DNA from: Lewinellaceae bacterium
GTDB lineage: Bacteria > Bacteroidota > Bacteroidia > Chitinophagales > Saprospiraceae
Reading direction: 5' to 3'
Assembly (NCBI GenBank): GCA_016708875.1
Contig: JADJFA010000027.1
Location: forward strand, 1-64,000
DNA length: 64,000 bases
Within the stretch, counting starts at the first letter, position 1; every line of letters begins with the position of its first letter. A program made the position numbers and the translations under genes. Below, one piece after another: positions 30,077 through 40,325 of the stretch. The notes under the pieces are model-generated. The model searched no databases, was not told the DNA's origin, and saw only the letters and a program-made list of their open reading frames with translations.

Positions 30077-30200
30077 TGATGCGTGATGCGTGATGCGTGA
30101 TGCGTGATAAATGATAAATGATGAGTGATGAATGATGAATGATGGAAAATAACCAATGCCATTTTGCTCATCATTCATCATTTATCATTCATCACTCATT
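30077..30200. repeat. TGATNNN heptamer array with inverted arm, at OPT stop codon
   Basis: Ten consecutive seven-base units beginning TGAT occupy 30077-30146 (four tgatgcg, two tgataaa, tgatgag, two tgatgaa, tgatgga). Inverted units ATCATTC/ATCATTT/ATCACTC occupy about 30169-30195. The right arm contains the TGA stop codon of the OPT gene (30196-30198) within its word. The two arms can pair as a hairpin downstream of OPT. Confidence 0.85.
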
Positions 30201-32217
30201 TTTCCCTCGCTGCTCGCATGAGGAAGTATGCCAAAAGTGCGAAACCTCCAACGGCGAGAATGTTGTAGCCATTTTGGCCGATCTCGTTTACGATGGAATG
30301 TTCCATATTGACCGTTTCAAGCATCGCAGCGGTACCATCTGAAGCCTGGAACAATGCAACAATTACCCCGGCCAATGCGCCACCTGCCACCAAGCCTGTG
30401 GCAAACAAACTGCCTTTTCCAAGTTCGGAATCTTCCACTTCCCGATTTTTTCTACGCGCCCACCAATCAGACAAACCTTTCAAAGCGCCTCCAATCCAAA
30501 TAGGGAGTGTGGTAGCAAGGGGCAAATAAAACCCTACCGCAAAAGACAGTGATTTTACAGCGCAGAGCTCAAGCGTAATAGCAAAGAACAATCCTACCAA
30601 CACAAATTGCCAGTCAAGGTTGAATGAAAGTAACCCTTTTATTAAAGTGGCCATCAACGTAGCCTGTGGGGCGTTAAATTTTTCACCGATGGCGTGTTCA
30701 ATCCCAAGCGCCCGCATCTCGGCAGTCGGATTATCTAGGAAAAGCACTGTGGCCCCGATCACCAGGGATGAAACCACCACGCCGATGAACAACGCCAGTT
30801 GTTGATACCGGGGCGTGGCACCAATCAGGTAGCCCGTTTTTAAATCCTGAGAAGTAGCACCTGCATTGGCAGCAGCAATACACACCAGACCACCTACAAC
30901 AAGCGCCATTGGCTCATACACTTTTCCGGTCCAACCAACACCTATAAATACCAGCGCCGTGCCCATAATGGTGGCGATGGTCATCCCGGAAACGGGACTA
31001 TTGCTACTCCCAATGATTCCAACAATACGGCTGGCGACCGTCACAAAGAAAAATCCAAAAATGATGACAAGAATGCCAATCAGTATTTTACTGAAAAAGT
31101 TATCACCAGGCATACCGGGTAAAACGGCCATTAAAAGTACCAATGCAAGACTGCCTATAGCCACCACTTTAAGGGAGAGGTAGTTTTCGGTACGGGCCGT
31201 CGCTACACTTTTGTCGCGGTTGCGCATATCGCCTAAGCTGTCTTTGAAAGAGGATACAATGGTTGGCATTGTTTTGATCAAGGTGATAAATCCTGCTCCG
31301 GCCACTGCGCCTGCGCCTATTTGTCGGATATAGGCTCGATATATGGCTTCAGAAAGGTTGCCAAAACTATGTGTTGCGGGATCCCAGCCAAAACGAGCAC
31401 TGGCTTCCAAAGGATTCATCAAGTCCAGTTTATCCAATTGTGCTGCAATAACATCCGGAGGTACTAACGTGGCTAATAGCGGTGTCAGGCCAAACCAGGC
31501 CATGACGCCACCTGCTACCAACCCCGGCAATTCCAGGACCGATAATATACCCCACGCCCAGGTATTCCGGACTGATTTCGCCACTCAGGCGAGCAGCAGG
31601 CAAGTATTTATTGGTGGCACTCGATACCCACTGGGGGCTTCGGCAATAATGAAAACCCTTTGCAACATGGCGTATCCCAAGGCAAAACCAAGGCCCTGGT
31701 ACGCTGTTTTAGCAAAATCGCCACCTTTTTCCCCGGCAATTAAAACCTGTGCGCATGCAGTGCCTTCTGGATAGGGTAAAGTATCGTGTTCTTTCACAAT
31801 TAAGGACCTGCGCAGCGGGATCATCATCAAAACACCCAATATGCCACCGAAGATCGCCAGCATGAGGATGGTCCAATAATTGAAGTATCCTTTTCCGATG
31901 CCATCGCTGAGGAACAGAAATGCTGGCAAGGTAAATACGACCCCGGCGGCCACTGACTCCCCGGCAGAACCTGTTGTTTGAATAATATTGTTTTCTAAAA
32001 TCGTAGTTCCTAAAAATTTTCTCCCCAGCGAAATAGCCAGTACGGCGATCGGGATGGAAGCAGAAACCGTCAACCCAGCCTTCAATGCCAGGTAAACAGT
32101 GGCCGCTCCAAAAAGTATTCCGAACAAAGCGCCGATAACAACAGCACGTAACGTGAACTCTTTAACAGAAACATTCGTTGCAGGAATGTAGGGCTTGAAA
32201 TCAGAGATGTCTTTCAT
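30196..32217 (-). CDS. OPT family oligopeptide transporter, one frame break
   Basis: Polytopic inner-membrane transporter of about 673 codons, with some 14-16 helices. The first part (MKDISDFKPYIPATNVSVKEFTLRAVVIGALFG) carries LPYPEGTACAQVLIAGEKGG, a hallmark of the bacterial OPT branch; the second part includes VASRIVGIIGSSNSPVSGMTIATI and AAANAGATSQDLKTGYLIGATPRYQQ, the central conserved block. Bacterial OPT members take up oligopeptides or metal chelates; the substrate is not evident. One break near 31595 (CACCAATAAATAC region) divides it. A TACCTTTC-like -7 box lies on the minus strand near 32265. The 3' end merges with the heptamer array. Confidence 0.9.
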
Positions 32218-32380
32218 AAAATGATTGAGTGAACGGGTGAAGGCATGTCACATGGTGGTCGGGCGAAAGGTAGAAAAAATCGTTTCTACAGGAACTATGT
32301 TAATTATTGAGATTCTAAAATGACGTTTGTACTTTGACGTTTGGCATAAAATCCTTGTCTCCTCTCAACATATTACGCGC

Positions 32381-32388
32381 TACCTTTG
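32381..32388 (+). promoter_or_regulatory. -7 box for porP/sprF-like gene
   Basis: TACCTTTG at 32381-32388 matches TAnnTTTG, with TTG at 32355-32357 (23-base spacer) as a possible -33 element. The start codon is 22 bases downstream. Confidence 0.6.
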
Positions 32389-32409
32389 CCCAAATTCATT
32401 CCCATAAGC

Positions 32410-33476
32410 ATGAAGCAACTCTTCTATTTCTCCTTTTTGATGACCGTTTTGTCGACGACGCTATCGGCGCAAGACAAACATTTTACTCAATTCTACGCCG
32501 CACCACTTAGCCTCAACCCGGCATTGACGGGTGCGATGGAAGGCAGCTACCGCGTTGGAACGATTTACCGGGATCAATGGCGCAAAGTGCTCGACAACCC
32601 AATTAAAACCTTTTCGATGTTTGCCGACCTGCGTTTCGATACGCGTCGCAAAAAGAACAACGACGACGCTATTGGCTTGGGACTGATGTTTTTAATGATA
32701 AGGTGAGTGTGGTCGATTTCAGTACAACCCAAATTGCTGTATCCCTGGCGTATCATAAAGCGCTGGGCGTCAATAACAAACAATTCTTGACCGTTGGGCT
32801 GCAAGGTGGGCTCACGCAGCGAAATGTCAGTTACGGGTCACTTCATTTCCACGATGAATTCGATGGAACTACTGGATATTCAGGTCAAACAGCCGAAGTT
32901 TTACCTGGTAATAACTTCTCGTATCCCGATTACAGCGCTGGATTAAACTACACCGCAGAAGTGGGAAAAGGTGGCCGTTTTTATGCCGGTGCAGCAATAC
33001 ACCACTTCTTACAGCCCAATATTTCCTTCTATGAAAACAAAGGAAAAGGGGATAAACTTTATACCAAATACTCCAGTCAACTAGCCGCCAATTTGCCCCT
33101 GACCCGCGACAATCGCATTCAAATCCATCCGCGTTTTTTGGTGGCCATGCAGGGTCCGCATATGGAGCTGAATACAGGAACCAACCTGCGCTTTGCCATG
33201 GGCCAATATGGCTCAACAGCACTTCAAGTAGGCAGTTGGGCGCGTTCTGTGCGCAATACCGATGGCTTTGGACTTGATGCCATCGTAGCACTGGTTGGAA
33301 GGTTACGTACCTGGGCAACTACAATAACGAGGATATTATCTGTCCAAAGTTTTAGCGGCAGACGGCAGACGGCAGACGGCAGACGGCAGACGGCAGACGG
33401 CAGACGGCAGACGGCAGACGGCAGACGGCAGACGGCAGACGGCAGACGGCAGACGGCAGAGGCAGCCAAAAAATAG
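32410..33476 (+). CDS. PorP/SprF family T9SS membrane protein, frame-broken, C-terminus replaced by repeat
   Basis: PorP/SprF proteins are outer-membrane components linked to type IX secretion and gliding, often anchoring a secreted partner. The signal peptide (MKQLFYFSFLMTVLSTTLSAQ) is followed by the family opening QDKHFTQFYAAPLSLNPALTG, YRVGTIYRDQWRKVL and FADLRFD. A break near 32690 leads to VDFSTTQIAVSLAYHKAL and the barrel strands, to LDAIVALVG at about 33300. There the homology stops: the usual last strands are missing, and one frame ends LEGYVPGQLQ while another runs into the 98-bp GACGGCA array, giving an RRQTADG-type heptapeptide tail to 33476. It may be a truncated gene. Confidence 0.8.
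33361..33458. repeat. GACGGCA heptamer array, 14 copies
   Basis: Fourteen perfect tandem copies of GACGGCA span exactly 98 bp. None of the three forward frames has a stop within the array, so the preceding frame reads through it to a TAG at 33474-33476. The same word family recurs at 51664-51720. Confidence 0.95.
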
Positions 33477-33570
33477 TTGGGGTAAAGGTTATGTTACCTG
33501 GCTACCCCAATTACCCTTTCGTTAATTTTTTAGTTTTACAATCAAGGCGGTTAAAAACCGCTTTGCAAGG

Positions 33571-34078
33571 TTATTCAATGTTCAGTTTGGTTTTGACCAA
33601 CTGGGTTACATCCAGTGATTCATGGGCATATAGCACCATGTTAGAGTTGGTATCAAACACGAAAATGAATCATGCTCTTGTGCAACATCGCTCATTGCCT
33701 TGTTGACGCGTTCAAGTATGGGAGAAAACAGTTCTTCACGTTTTTGAGCCAATTTCTCATATACCTCTTGCTCATATTTTGCAATCGCCTCTTGCTCTTC
33801 GGCAAGTTTGGCATTTTGAATCTCGAGCTCTTTAGGAGAAATGGTGCCCTGTTCTTCTTTGCGTTTTAATTCTGCCGCTTTATCCTGTAGTCCCTTCACC
33901 ATCTCCTGCCCTTTTTTTTGCAGTTGGGTTTGAAAACTTTTCAATTCGCTGTCGGCCTGTTTCATCTCAGGTATATTGGTCAACAAAGCAGAGGAATTGC
34001 AGTAGCAAATTTTTGGGAAAAGCCGACGGTTGCAACCATGACGGTAAAGCAAAGGGTCAGCAACGTTGATTTATTCAT
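33571..34078 (-). CDS. OmpH/Skp-like periplasmic chaperone, downstream copy, frame-broken
   Basis: About 169 codons. Skp-like proteins hold unfolded outer-membrane proteins in the periplasm with a jellyfish-like coiled-coil trimer. The N-terminus MNKSTLLTLCFTVMVATVGFSQ is a signal peptide; the long coiled coil covers about residues 45-120 (ELKSFQTQLQKKGQEMVKGLQDKAAELKRKEEQ); and the C-terminal beta segment reads LYAHESLDVTQLVKTKLNIE in another frame. Breaks lie near 34000 and 33660. The true stop is taken as 33571. It lies downstream of a second OmpH gene with an inverted repeat between them. Confidence 0.8.
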
Positions 34079-34126
34079 TTTTTGTTGAAAATTGTTGAAA
34101 AAACGCAAAAGCTGCGAAGATTGGGG

Positions 34127-34134
34127 CAAAAATA
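34127..34134 (-). promoter_or_regulatory. -7 box upstream of downstream ompH-like gene
   Basis: CAAAAATA on the plus strand reads TATTTTTG on the minus strand, a match to TAnnTTTG, 49 bases upstream of the start at 34078. It suggests the second chaperone gene can be transcribed on its own. Confidence 0.4.
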
Positions 34135-34171
34135 AGCAGCCGAAGCGTCAAATGGTTTACTTACACAGATA

Positions 34172-34253
34172 AAGGTTGATAAAGTTGGCGCAGGGAGTCA
34201 CATAGTGGCCGATTGGGGCACATTAAACCCTGAATTTCAACTTTATCAACCTT
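34172..34253. repeat. 16-bp perfect inverted repeat between the two ompH-like genes
   Basis: AAGGTTGATAAAGTTG (34172-34187) and its exact complement (34238-34253) flank a 50-base loop. It begins 13 bases after the stop of the upstream chaperone gene on the minus strand. It may be a transcript-processing or attenuating hairpin; there is no T-run. Confidence 0.7.
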
Positions 34254-34265
34254 CGTGATTTTTCT

Positions 34266-34784
34266 TTAACCCTTTTTCAATGCAGCCTTCAGGTCTTCAG
34301 TCTTATCATTTTTCTTGTCGGAAAAGATAAGGCCCGATGCACTGCCTTTGTCAAAAATAAACTCGAAGCCTTTGTCTGTAGCAAATCGTTCGATAGCCCC
34401 GTATACTTTGTCTTGAATCGGCTTTACCAACTCTTCGCGTTTTTTAAAAAGAGCGCCTTCTGGCCCAAATTTGAGGCGTTGCATTTCACGCACCTCTTTT
34501 TCTTTGTTCATGATCTCTTCTTCTCTCGACTTTTTCATCTCTTCACTTAGCAGCACTTGCTCTGCCTGGTATTTGCTGTACATACCTTTCACTTTGTCCT
34601 GTTCTTGTGCAATTTCCTGACGCCAGGTGGTGGCTACTTTATCCAGTTGTTCCTGTGCTTTTTGATACTCAGGGAGGCTTTCCAGAACAGCGGTTACGTC
34701 AACAACAGCAATTCGTTGCGCCGTAGCCAGCGCAGTGATAGCGAAAAATAAAAGGGAGGCCGAAGCAATTTTTTTAATACTCAT
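34266..34784 (-). CDS. OmpH/Skp-like periplasmic chaperone, upstream copy
   Basis: Intact protein of 172 residues. The signal peptide (MSIKKIASASLLFFAITALATAQ) is followed by RIAVVDVTAVLESLPEYQKAQEQLDKVA, the canonical OmpH opening, then a long coiled coil (about residues 50-125, EEMKKSREEEIMNKEKEVREMQRLKFGPEG) and the return strand FATDKGFEFIFDKGSASGLIF. Length and layout are normal for Bacteroidota, where two or more OmpH genes commonly follow bamA; here bamA is not adjacent. It probably works with the paralogue downstream in delivery of barrel proteins. Confidence 0.88.
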   Translation of the reverse strand: MSIKKIASASLLFFAITALATAQRIAVVDVTAVLESLPEYQKAQEQLDKVATTWRQEIAQEQDKVKGMYSKYQAEQVLLSEEMKKSREEEIMNKEKEVREMQRLKFGPEGALFKKREELVKPIQDKVYGAIERFATDKGFEFIFDKGSASGLIFSDKKNDKTEDLKAALKKG

Positions 34785-35097
34785 GGTGATAATGTGATTT
34801 TGAATGGTTGATGTTCAATGGGTCAAAAGTAGGTCATTCCCGTGCTTTTGGAGGCTTTGTGACGCCAGTTTAGTGATACAAGTTGCTTTTCCTTATTAAT
34901 TTTGTTTTGGTAATAAAAACTAACCAATTCATTGTCAGCTCCTTTTATCATAAATATTCCTTTTTTTGCTGTAGGGTTTAACCTGTACTTAACCCGCTAT
35001 TAAATGATCTTAACGAATCAAAGCGCATATGCAAGCGTTTAAAGCCTGACATCAATTCCTTTGCGTATGTTTGCACGACCGATTTCCTCCAATTCCA
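34785..35097. promoter_or_regulatory. Divergent intergenic region with candidate -7 box
   Basis: 313 bases between the minus-strand chaperone gene and the plus-strand regulator. No gene is seen. TATGTTTG at 35066-35073 matches TAnnTTTG and lies 25 bases before the regulator's start. The middle is AT-rich, without a clear repeat. Confidence 0.45.
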
Positions 35098-36652
35098 ATG
35101 CTACAACACTATAGATACATTGCTTTTACCCTGTTTTTCGCTGTAGTACAGATAGCTGTAGCGCAGGAAAAAGCAGTGCTGGATACCCTGGCCAACCGCC
35201 TCACACTCTTGTCGCAGCTTTCCCAAGCCGGGAATTTTGAACAGGCTCAGGTGGAATCCGAACTCTTCAGGGAATTTTTAAAACGACAAAAACTGCCGCT
35301 TTCTCCCAAAGCGGTTCTGTTGCTTTCCGGTATCTATAAAGCCAACCAGGACGACCGGAGCGCAACCCGTATGCTGGCGGATGCTGAACTTGATGCCCGC
35401 CATGACCCCAATCCCAGTTCTAAAGCGGCATTATTGAATGCGCTTGTCCAGGAATGTCGCAAATGGGAACTACCCGATCAGGCGCTTACCTGCCAGCAAT
35501 TGCTCGCGGTAGCGCGCGACTCCATTCAAGTCGGGGAACGCCGTGAAGAGACCCTGAGCATGCAGCTACAATATGATTCCCTGACGACCTTGCGCGCCCA
35601 GGAAATGGCTGATCAGGACAAATATGTCAGGTTGGAAAAAACACGGCCCTAATGTTGGCGGGCATTATCGCAGCAGTCCTGCTGCTATTGTTGCTTTCCA
35701 TCGTCAGATCCAATTCGAGCTGGAGCAAACTCTTGAAGAAAAAGGAGCTGGAATGGGAAATCATCGCGGCAACATCCATCAGGAAGCAGAAGAAACTGCA
35801 GCACAACAGGTACTGGCTGTAACACAATCGAACCAGCAAACCGCCTCAAAGGAGGATCCGTATATCTTGTACCAAGGCCAAAAACCAGACCAGATTGCAC
35901 TGCTCATCGAGCCCAACAGACAGGTCGTTTTATACCTTAAATCACTGCTTTCCGATCGTTTTCAGATTGAAACAGCACGAACGCCCAATGAGGGGCTCCA
36001 AATGGCCAATGATTTATTGCCTGACCTGGTGGTCTGTGATGCACTGCTCAACGGCCAGTCGGGTATCGAAGTAGCCCGGCAAATTAAACTCTCCGAACGC
36101 ACCAACCACGTTCCTGTCGTGCTGCTGACCGACAAATTTGGCAACGAAGGCAAACTGGATGCCTTGCGCGCTGGTGCAGATGTTTGGTTTTCGCGCCCCG
36201 TAATCGACGATGAATTCGATGCCTCGGTACAGCGTCTGCTCGATGCCAGGAAAGTGCGACATGATGAGTTTAGCCGTTTCATGCAGCTTTACTTCACCGA
36301 CAATAAAATCACCATTCCAGATCCCTTCCTGCAGCAAACCGTGCAAATGATTGAGCAAAATCTGGCCAACCCAGATTTTATGGCCGATGAAATGGCTAGA
36401 AAGCTGCAACTCACCAAAACGCACTTTACCAAAAAACTCAAAGTACTCACCGGGAAAGAACCCGTACAAATGATCCGCGAACTCCGGCTTGAAAAAGCAA
36501 AGACGCTGCTGGAAAAACGCGCTGGCACGCCCAATGCGATCTCTGAATTGGTCGGTTTTACCAACCCCGGTACGTTCGCACTTGCCTTTAAAGAGTATTT
36601 CGGGGAGAACACCCTGTTGCTGTATTCCATGCCTTCCAACCGGTTGATTTAG
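35098..36652 (+). CDS. TPR / membrane / receiver / AraC one-protein regulator, frame-broken
   Basis: About 518 codons. Order of parts: signal peptide (FTLFFAVVQIAVAQ), helical TPR-like periplasmic region (residues 25-170), membrane helix MLAGIIAAVLLLLLLSIV (in another frame after a break near 35640), short coiled coil, a receiver-like domain (about residues 265-380), and an AraC-type HTH (ADEMARKLQLTKTHFTKKLKVLTGKEPVQMIRELRLEKAKTLLEK). The receiver keeps an Asp at VVCDALLNG but has IEPN where a pair of acids is usual, and Arg (FSRPV) in place of the conserved Lys. No histidine kinase domain is present, unlike the hybrid regulators it resembles. Breaks near 35640 and 35815; a last break near 36610 makes the exact C-terminus uncertain. 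Confidence 0.72.
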
Positions 36653-36792
36653 CGTTCGTTCGGTGCAACCTAAAGACATTAACATTGCCTTTAAGTTAAA
36701 GCATGCGCTTGTTGCAGCATTCTTGCAACAACTTGCACCAATATAATTATCGACTGTTCGATCAACCAAACACCTTAACTACTTGCCTTCCT

Positions 36793-39348
36793 ATGAAAAG
36801 ATCCTTCCCGATCCTGGCATTGCTCCTGTGTACATGCCAAATGTTGTTGGCCCAAACACCTTCCCGAATCACCATTAAAGGTACCGCAAAAGACACCCTT
36901 GAAAATATCCTTGCCTACGCAACCGTCATGTTGCTAAACCCAAAGGACACCACCCTCGCTAATTTCACGCGCAGCGACGACAAAGGGGCGTTTTCCTTTA
37001 AAAATGTAAAAAACACCCCTTATCTATTAAAAATCTCCTATATCGGTTATCTGCCATTTCAACTCCACTTGCCGGTTTCGGAAAAAGAGACCAACGACCT
37101 CGGCGTTTTGCGCAACAAACCGATTTCGAATGAACTCATGGAGGTGGTCATTAAAACCGCAAAAGCGCCCCTGCGCATCCACGGCGATACCATTGAATAC
37201 GATGCTACCACCTTTAAAGTACCTAAAAAAAGAAAAAGCCATGAACCTGGAACTCAAAGAAGAATACAAAAAAGGGGCTTTTGGCAAAATTACTGCCGCC
37301 GTCGGTACAGAAGAACGATGGGCCGGCAGGGGCAACTACAACCGGTTTAATCAAAAAGAGCAGTTGTCATTTATCGGATACGGGAACAATATCAACCAAA
37401 CAGGTGTCAACTGGGAAGATTATGGCGAATTTAAAGGGCAAAACACCTTTGGAGGCCAGGATAACGGTGATTTCGGCTTTTCACAAGGCGGTCGTTATTA
37501 TATGATTGGTGGTGATGATGTGCCCATCTCCTGGTTCGACGGACGTGGATTTACCAAAAATTTTGGCGGTGGTACCAATTATAACTTCGACAACAAAAAA
37601 ACAAAATTCAACATCAGCTACTTCTACAATCAGACGGAGCTGAATGTAGACCAGTACACCAACCGGCAAACATTCCTCAGCGATACATCTTTTTTATCGC
37701 CGATACGACCAGCAAGTTGGATTTCAGGGGCAATCACAGCATTCCACCCGCCTGGAGCAGGAGCTGGACTCCTCCAATATATTGATCATCAAGGCAACCG
37801 GTCGCATCGGCAATACAAATGGTTCGCAACCGGCAGTATCAACTTTTCTCCGATGAAAACAACAACCCCGTCAATTTTATCAACCTCGACAACACCAACA
37901 ATGGCGACAACTGGCGCGTAGCCGCCTCTACCATTTTCAGGCATAAATTTAAGAAAAAGGGGCGCTCCTTTGCCATCAGCGGTGGCTACAACAACAGTCG
38001 TACCAATGGTATGGAATCGCTTAATTCTTCCAATAGCCTCCTGCTTGGCGCCATACGCCAGTCAAATGATGGCGAAAATGAAACCCAACAGTATAAATCC
38101 AGCTTGCTCCTCACAGAGCCCATTACCAAGCGCTGGTTTTGGGAAACGTTCTACAATTTTAACAAAACCGAAAACAACGTCAATCGCCAGGTGGCAGATC
38201 CTGAAAATGCCGGGCAGCGCATCGATAGTTTGAGTGTGTTTTACAAAAACAATACCCTGTACAACAGGGCTGGCACCAGCCTCCGCTATGCCTATGAAGG
38301 TGTAAACGTATCATTTGGCCTGGCCGCGCAACAAATCAGGCTCAACGGGGAATATTCGCGCGACCGAAATGAACCATTGCTCGTAGATCCTATCAGCCGT
38401 TCCTACAACAATTTTGTACCGAATATTGAAATGAGTTATGAGTTTTCAAACCACCTGGAAATCAGCTCTAATTATAACTACAGGGTCACGGAGCCTGAAT
38501 TACAACAACTGCAGCCTATCCCAAATGTGAACAATCCGGCCTTCCGCTATGTCGGCAACCCGGATCTGGCGCCGGAAACCAATCATAGCATCGGCTTAAA
38601 CCTTGGGTATTGGAACCCGGGTAATTTTGCCAATTTCAACATCTGGAGTGAATACAATGTATACGATAGCAAAATTGTAGAAAGCCAGTCTACAGAATTC
38701 ACCGGCAACCTGGTGCGGGTAACAGCGCGACCTCAGAATGTGGTGGGAGGAACCCGGTTCTCCACGGAATCTGGTCGAGCTACCCCATTATCAAGACAAA
38801 ATTGACGGTCAATTTGAGTGGAAATCTCAGCATCGATCAATCACCCGTTTTTGTGGATGCCTGGAGACCCAAACAAACAGCAACGGATATGAATGCCGCT
38901 TGGGATTCCCTTACCCCCAACCAAAAACTCATTGTCGGTTTGAACAGCAATTTTGGATTCAACCACACCACCTACGACATCAATGCCAATCTGACCCAAA
39001 ACATTCAAAACCACAGCGCCGACGCTTCGGTGAAATGGATGTTTATGGAAAAAACGTTTCTTGAAAGCAATTTCAACTACTCCTTGTTTAAAAACGACCG
39101 TTTTACGTTTGACCGTAATGTCGCCTTTGGAATGCCTCATTCGGCGCTTGATCGGAAAAAGCAACCGGGTAGAAATCCGCCTCGCTGCCTTCGACTTGCT
39201 CAACCAACGCGTTAACATTACGCAAAATGCCTCTCTCAACTACGTGACCCGCAGTGTAGCCCCTACCCTGGCGCGCTATTTTATGCTCAGCCTGAGTTAT
39301 AATGTGCAGGGATATGAGAACAAGATCAAGAAGAATGATTGGTGGTAA
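36793..39348 (+). CDS. SusC/TonB-type outer-membrane barrel with carboxypeptidase-like N-domain, plug missing, frame-broken
   Basis: About 850 codons. The signal peptide (ILALLLCTCQMLLAQ) is followed by a CarboxypepD_reg-like beta sandwich (ITIKGTAKDTLENILAYATVMLLN ... YLLKISYIGYLPF). Normally a plug domain of 80-90 residues comes next; here GDTIEYDATTFKVP runs almost directly into MNLELKEEYKKGAFGKITAAVGTEERW, which in relatives comes after the plug. The barrel follows, with NYRVTEPELQQLQPIPNVNNPAFRYVGNPDL and a C-terminal ARYFMLSLSYNVQGY. Breaks lie near 37215, 37740, 38775 and 39160. It pairs with the downstream GLPGLI gene, a known combination in Bacteroidota. Transport substrate unknown; whether TonB-dependent is uncertain without the plug. 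Confidence 0.75.
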
Positions 39349-39446
39349 GACTGTTGACTGTTGACTGCTGACTGTTGGCTGCTGGCTGCTGGCTGCTGGC
39401 TGCTGGATGCTGGATGCTGGATGCTGGATGCTGGATGCTGGATGCG
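39349..39446. repeat. GRCTGYT/GGATGCT heptamer array, 14 units, starting at a stop codon
   Basis: From the base after the TAA of the barrel gene, fourteen consecutive seven-base units run: gactgtt x2, gactgct, gactgtt, ggctgct x4, ggatgct x5, ggatgcg. The total is 98 bp, with a stepwise change of word along the array. Confidence 0.92.
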
Positions 39447-39484
39447 CTCGAAAAAATTTTATAAAAACATAAAATCAAGATATT

Positions 39485-40260
39485 ATGACAATATCTTTCA
39501 AAATATTTGTTTGCTTTGGCGCTTTTTTTTTCATCGTCTAGCGGTGCAAGTGCGCAAGAAACGCCACTACCGGAAGGGAAAATCCGGTACCTCCTGACCC
39601 AAAACTATTCGAAAAAATATGCCTCGTTGGAATACATCAGCAAACAGCGCAAAGAACGGAATGCTTATATGTGGGGCGGAAGTCGTTCGGAATGGAAAGT
39701 GTATACGAACTTATACTTTACGCCAACGAACTCAAATACGAGGAGTCTCAGGAAAATGCCGAAGACGACGATCAGGGGTATTCCTGGCGGAAAGAAGCTT
39801 ACACCATTCGCCGCAATTTTGCCACAAGTACCATGCAGGATCACATTGAAATGATGGGAAAAACCTATATGATTGAAGATACGATCCATGCGCAAGAATG
39901 GAAGATCATGAATGATTTGAAGGAGGTAGCCGGACACATTTGTATGAATGCGTCTTGGATAGACACCTTGCGGGACTGAAAATAACCGTCTGGTTTGCCC
40001 TTGATATCCCGGTAAGCGCGGGGCCGGAACGTCTCTGCGGGCTTCCCGGACTGATCCTTGAAGTGGACATAAATGATGGCGCGCTCAACCTTGTAGCCGA
40101 TAAATTAGACCTTCAAAAGCTCACGACGGAAATGGACGTGCCAAAAAAGCTCAAGGGTAAAAAAGTAACTGAAGCGGAATACCTGGACGTGATCGCCAAG
40201 CACGTGGCTGAAAAAAAGAAAAACGAGGAACCCTGGTTTTGGGGACTTCGGTATTTTTAA
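39485..40260 (+). CDS. GLPGLI family protein, frame-broken
   Basis: About 258 codons. The defining block is present as GPERLCGLPGLILEVDINDGAL at about 40020-40085 (the motif itself is GLPGLI), followed by LDLQKLTTEMDVPKKLKGKKVTEAEYLDVI. A signal peptide (FALALFFSSSSGASAQ) leads in after an early frame break. At least three further breaks (near 39505, 39700 and 39940) split the gene. GLPGLI proteins are secreted or periplasmic, of unknown function, and commonly sit after SusC/TonB-type barrels such as the gene just upstream. The start at 39485 (MTISFKIF) gives a plausible n-region to the signal peptide. Confidence 0.82.
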
Positions 40261-40325
40261 GGTGATTTTCCGCAAGCCATCCCCAAAAAATTCGGATGGC
40301 TCATGTTTCCGCAGTCCTATTTATT

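Noticed and set aside
33224..33469. Minus-strand ORF of RLPSAVC repeats
   Set aside because: It is a translation of the GACGGCA array on the other strand.
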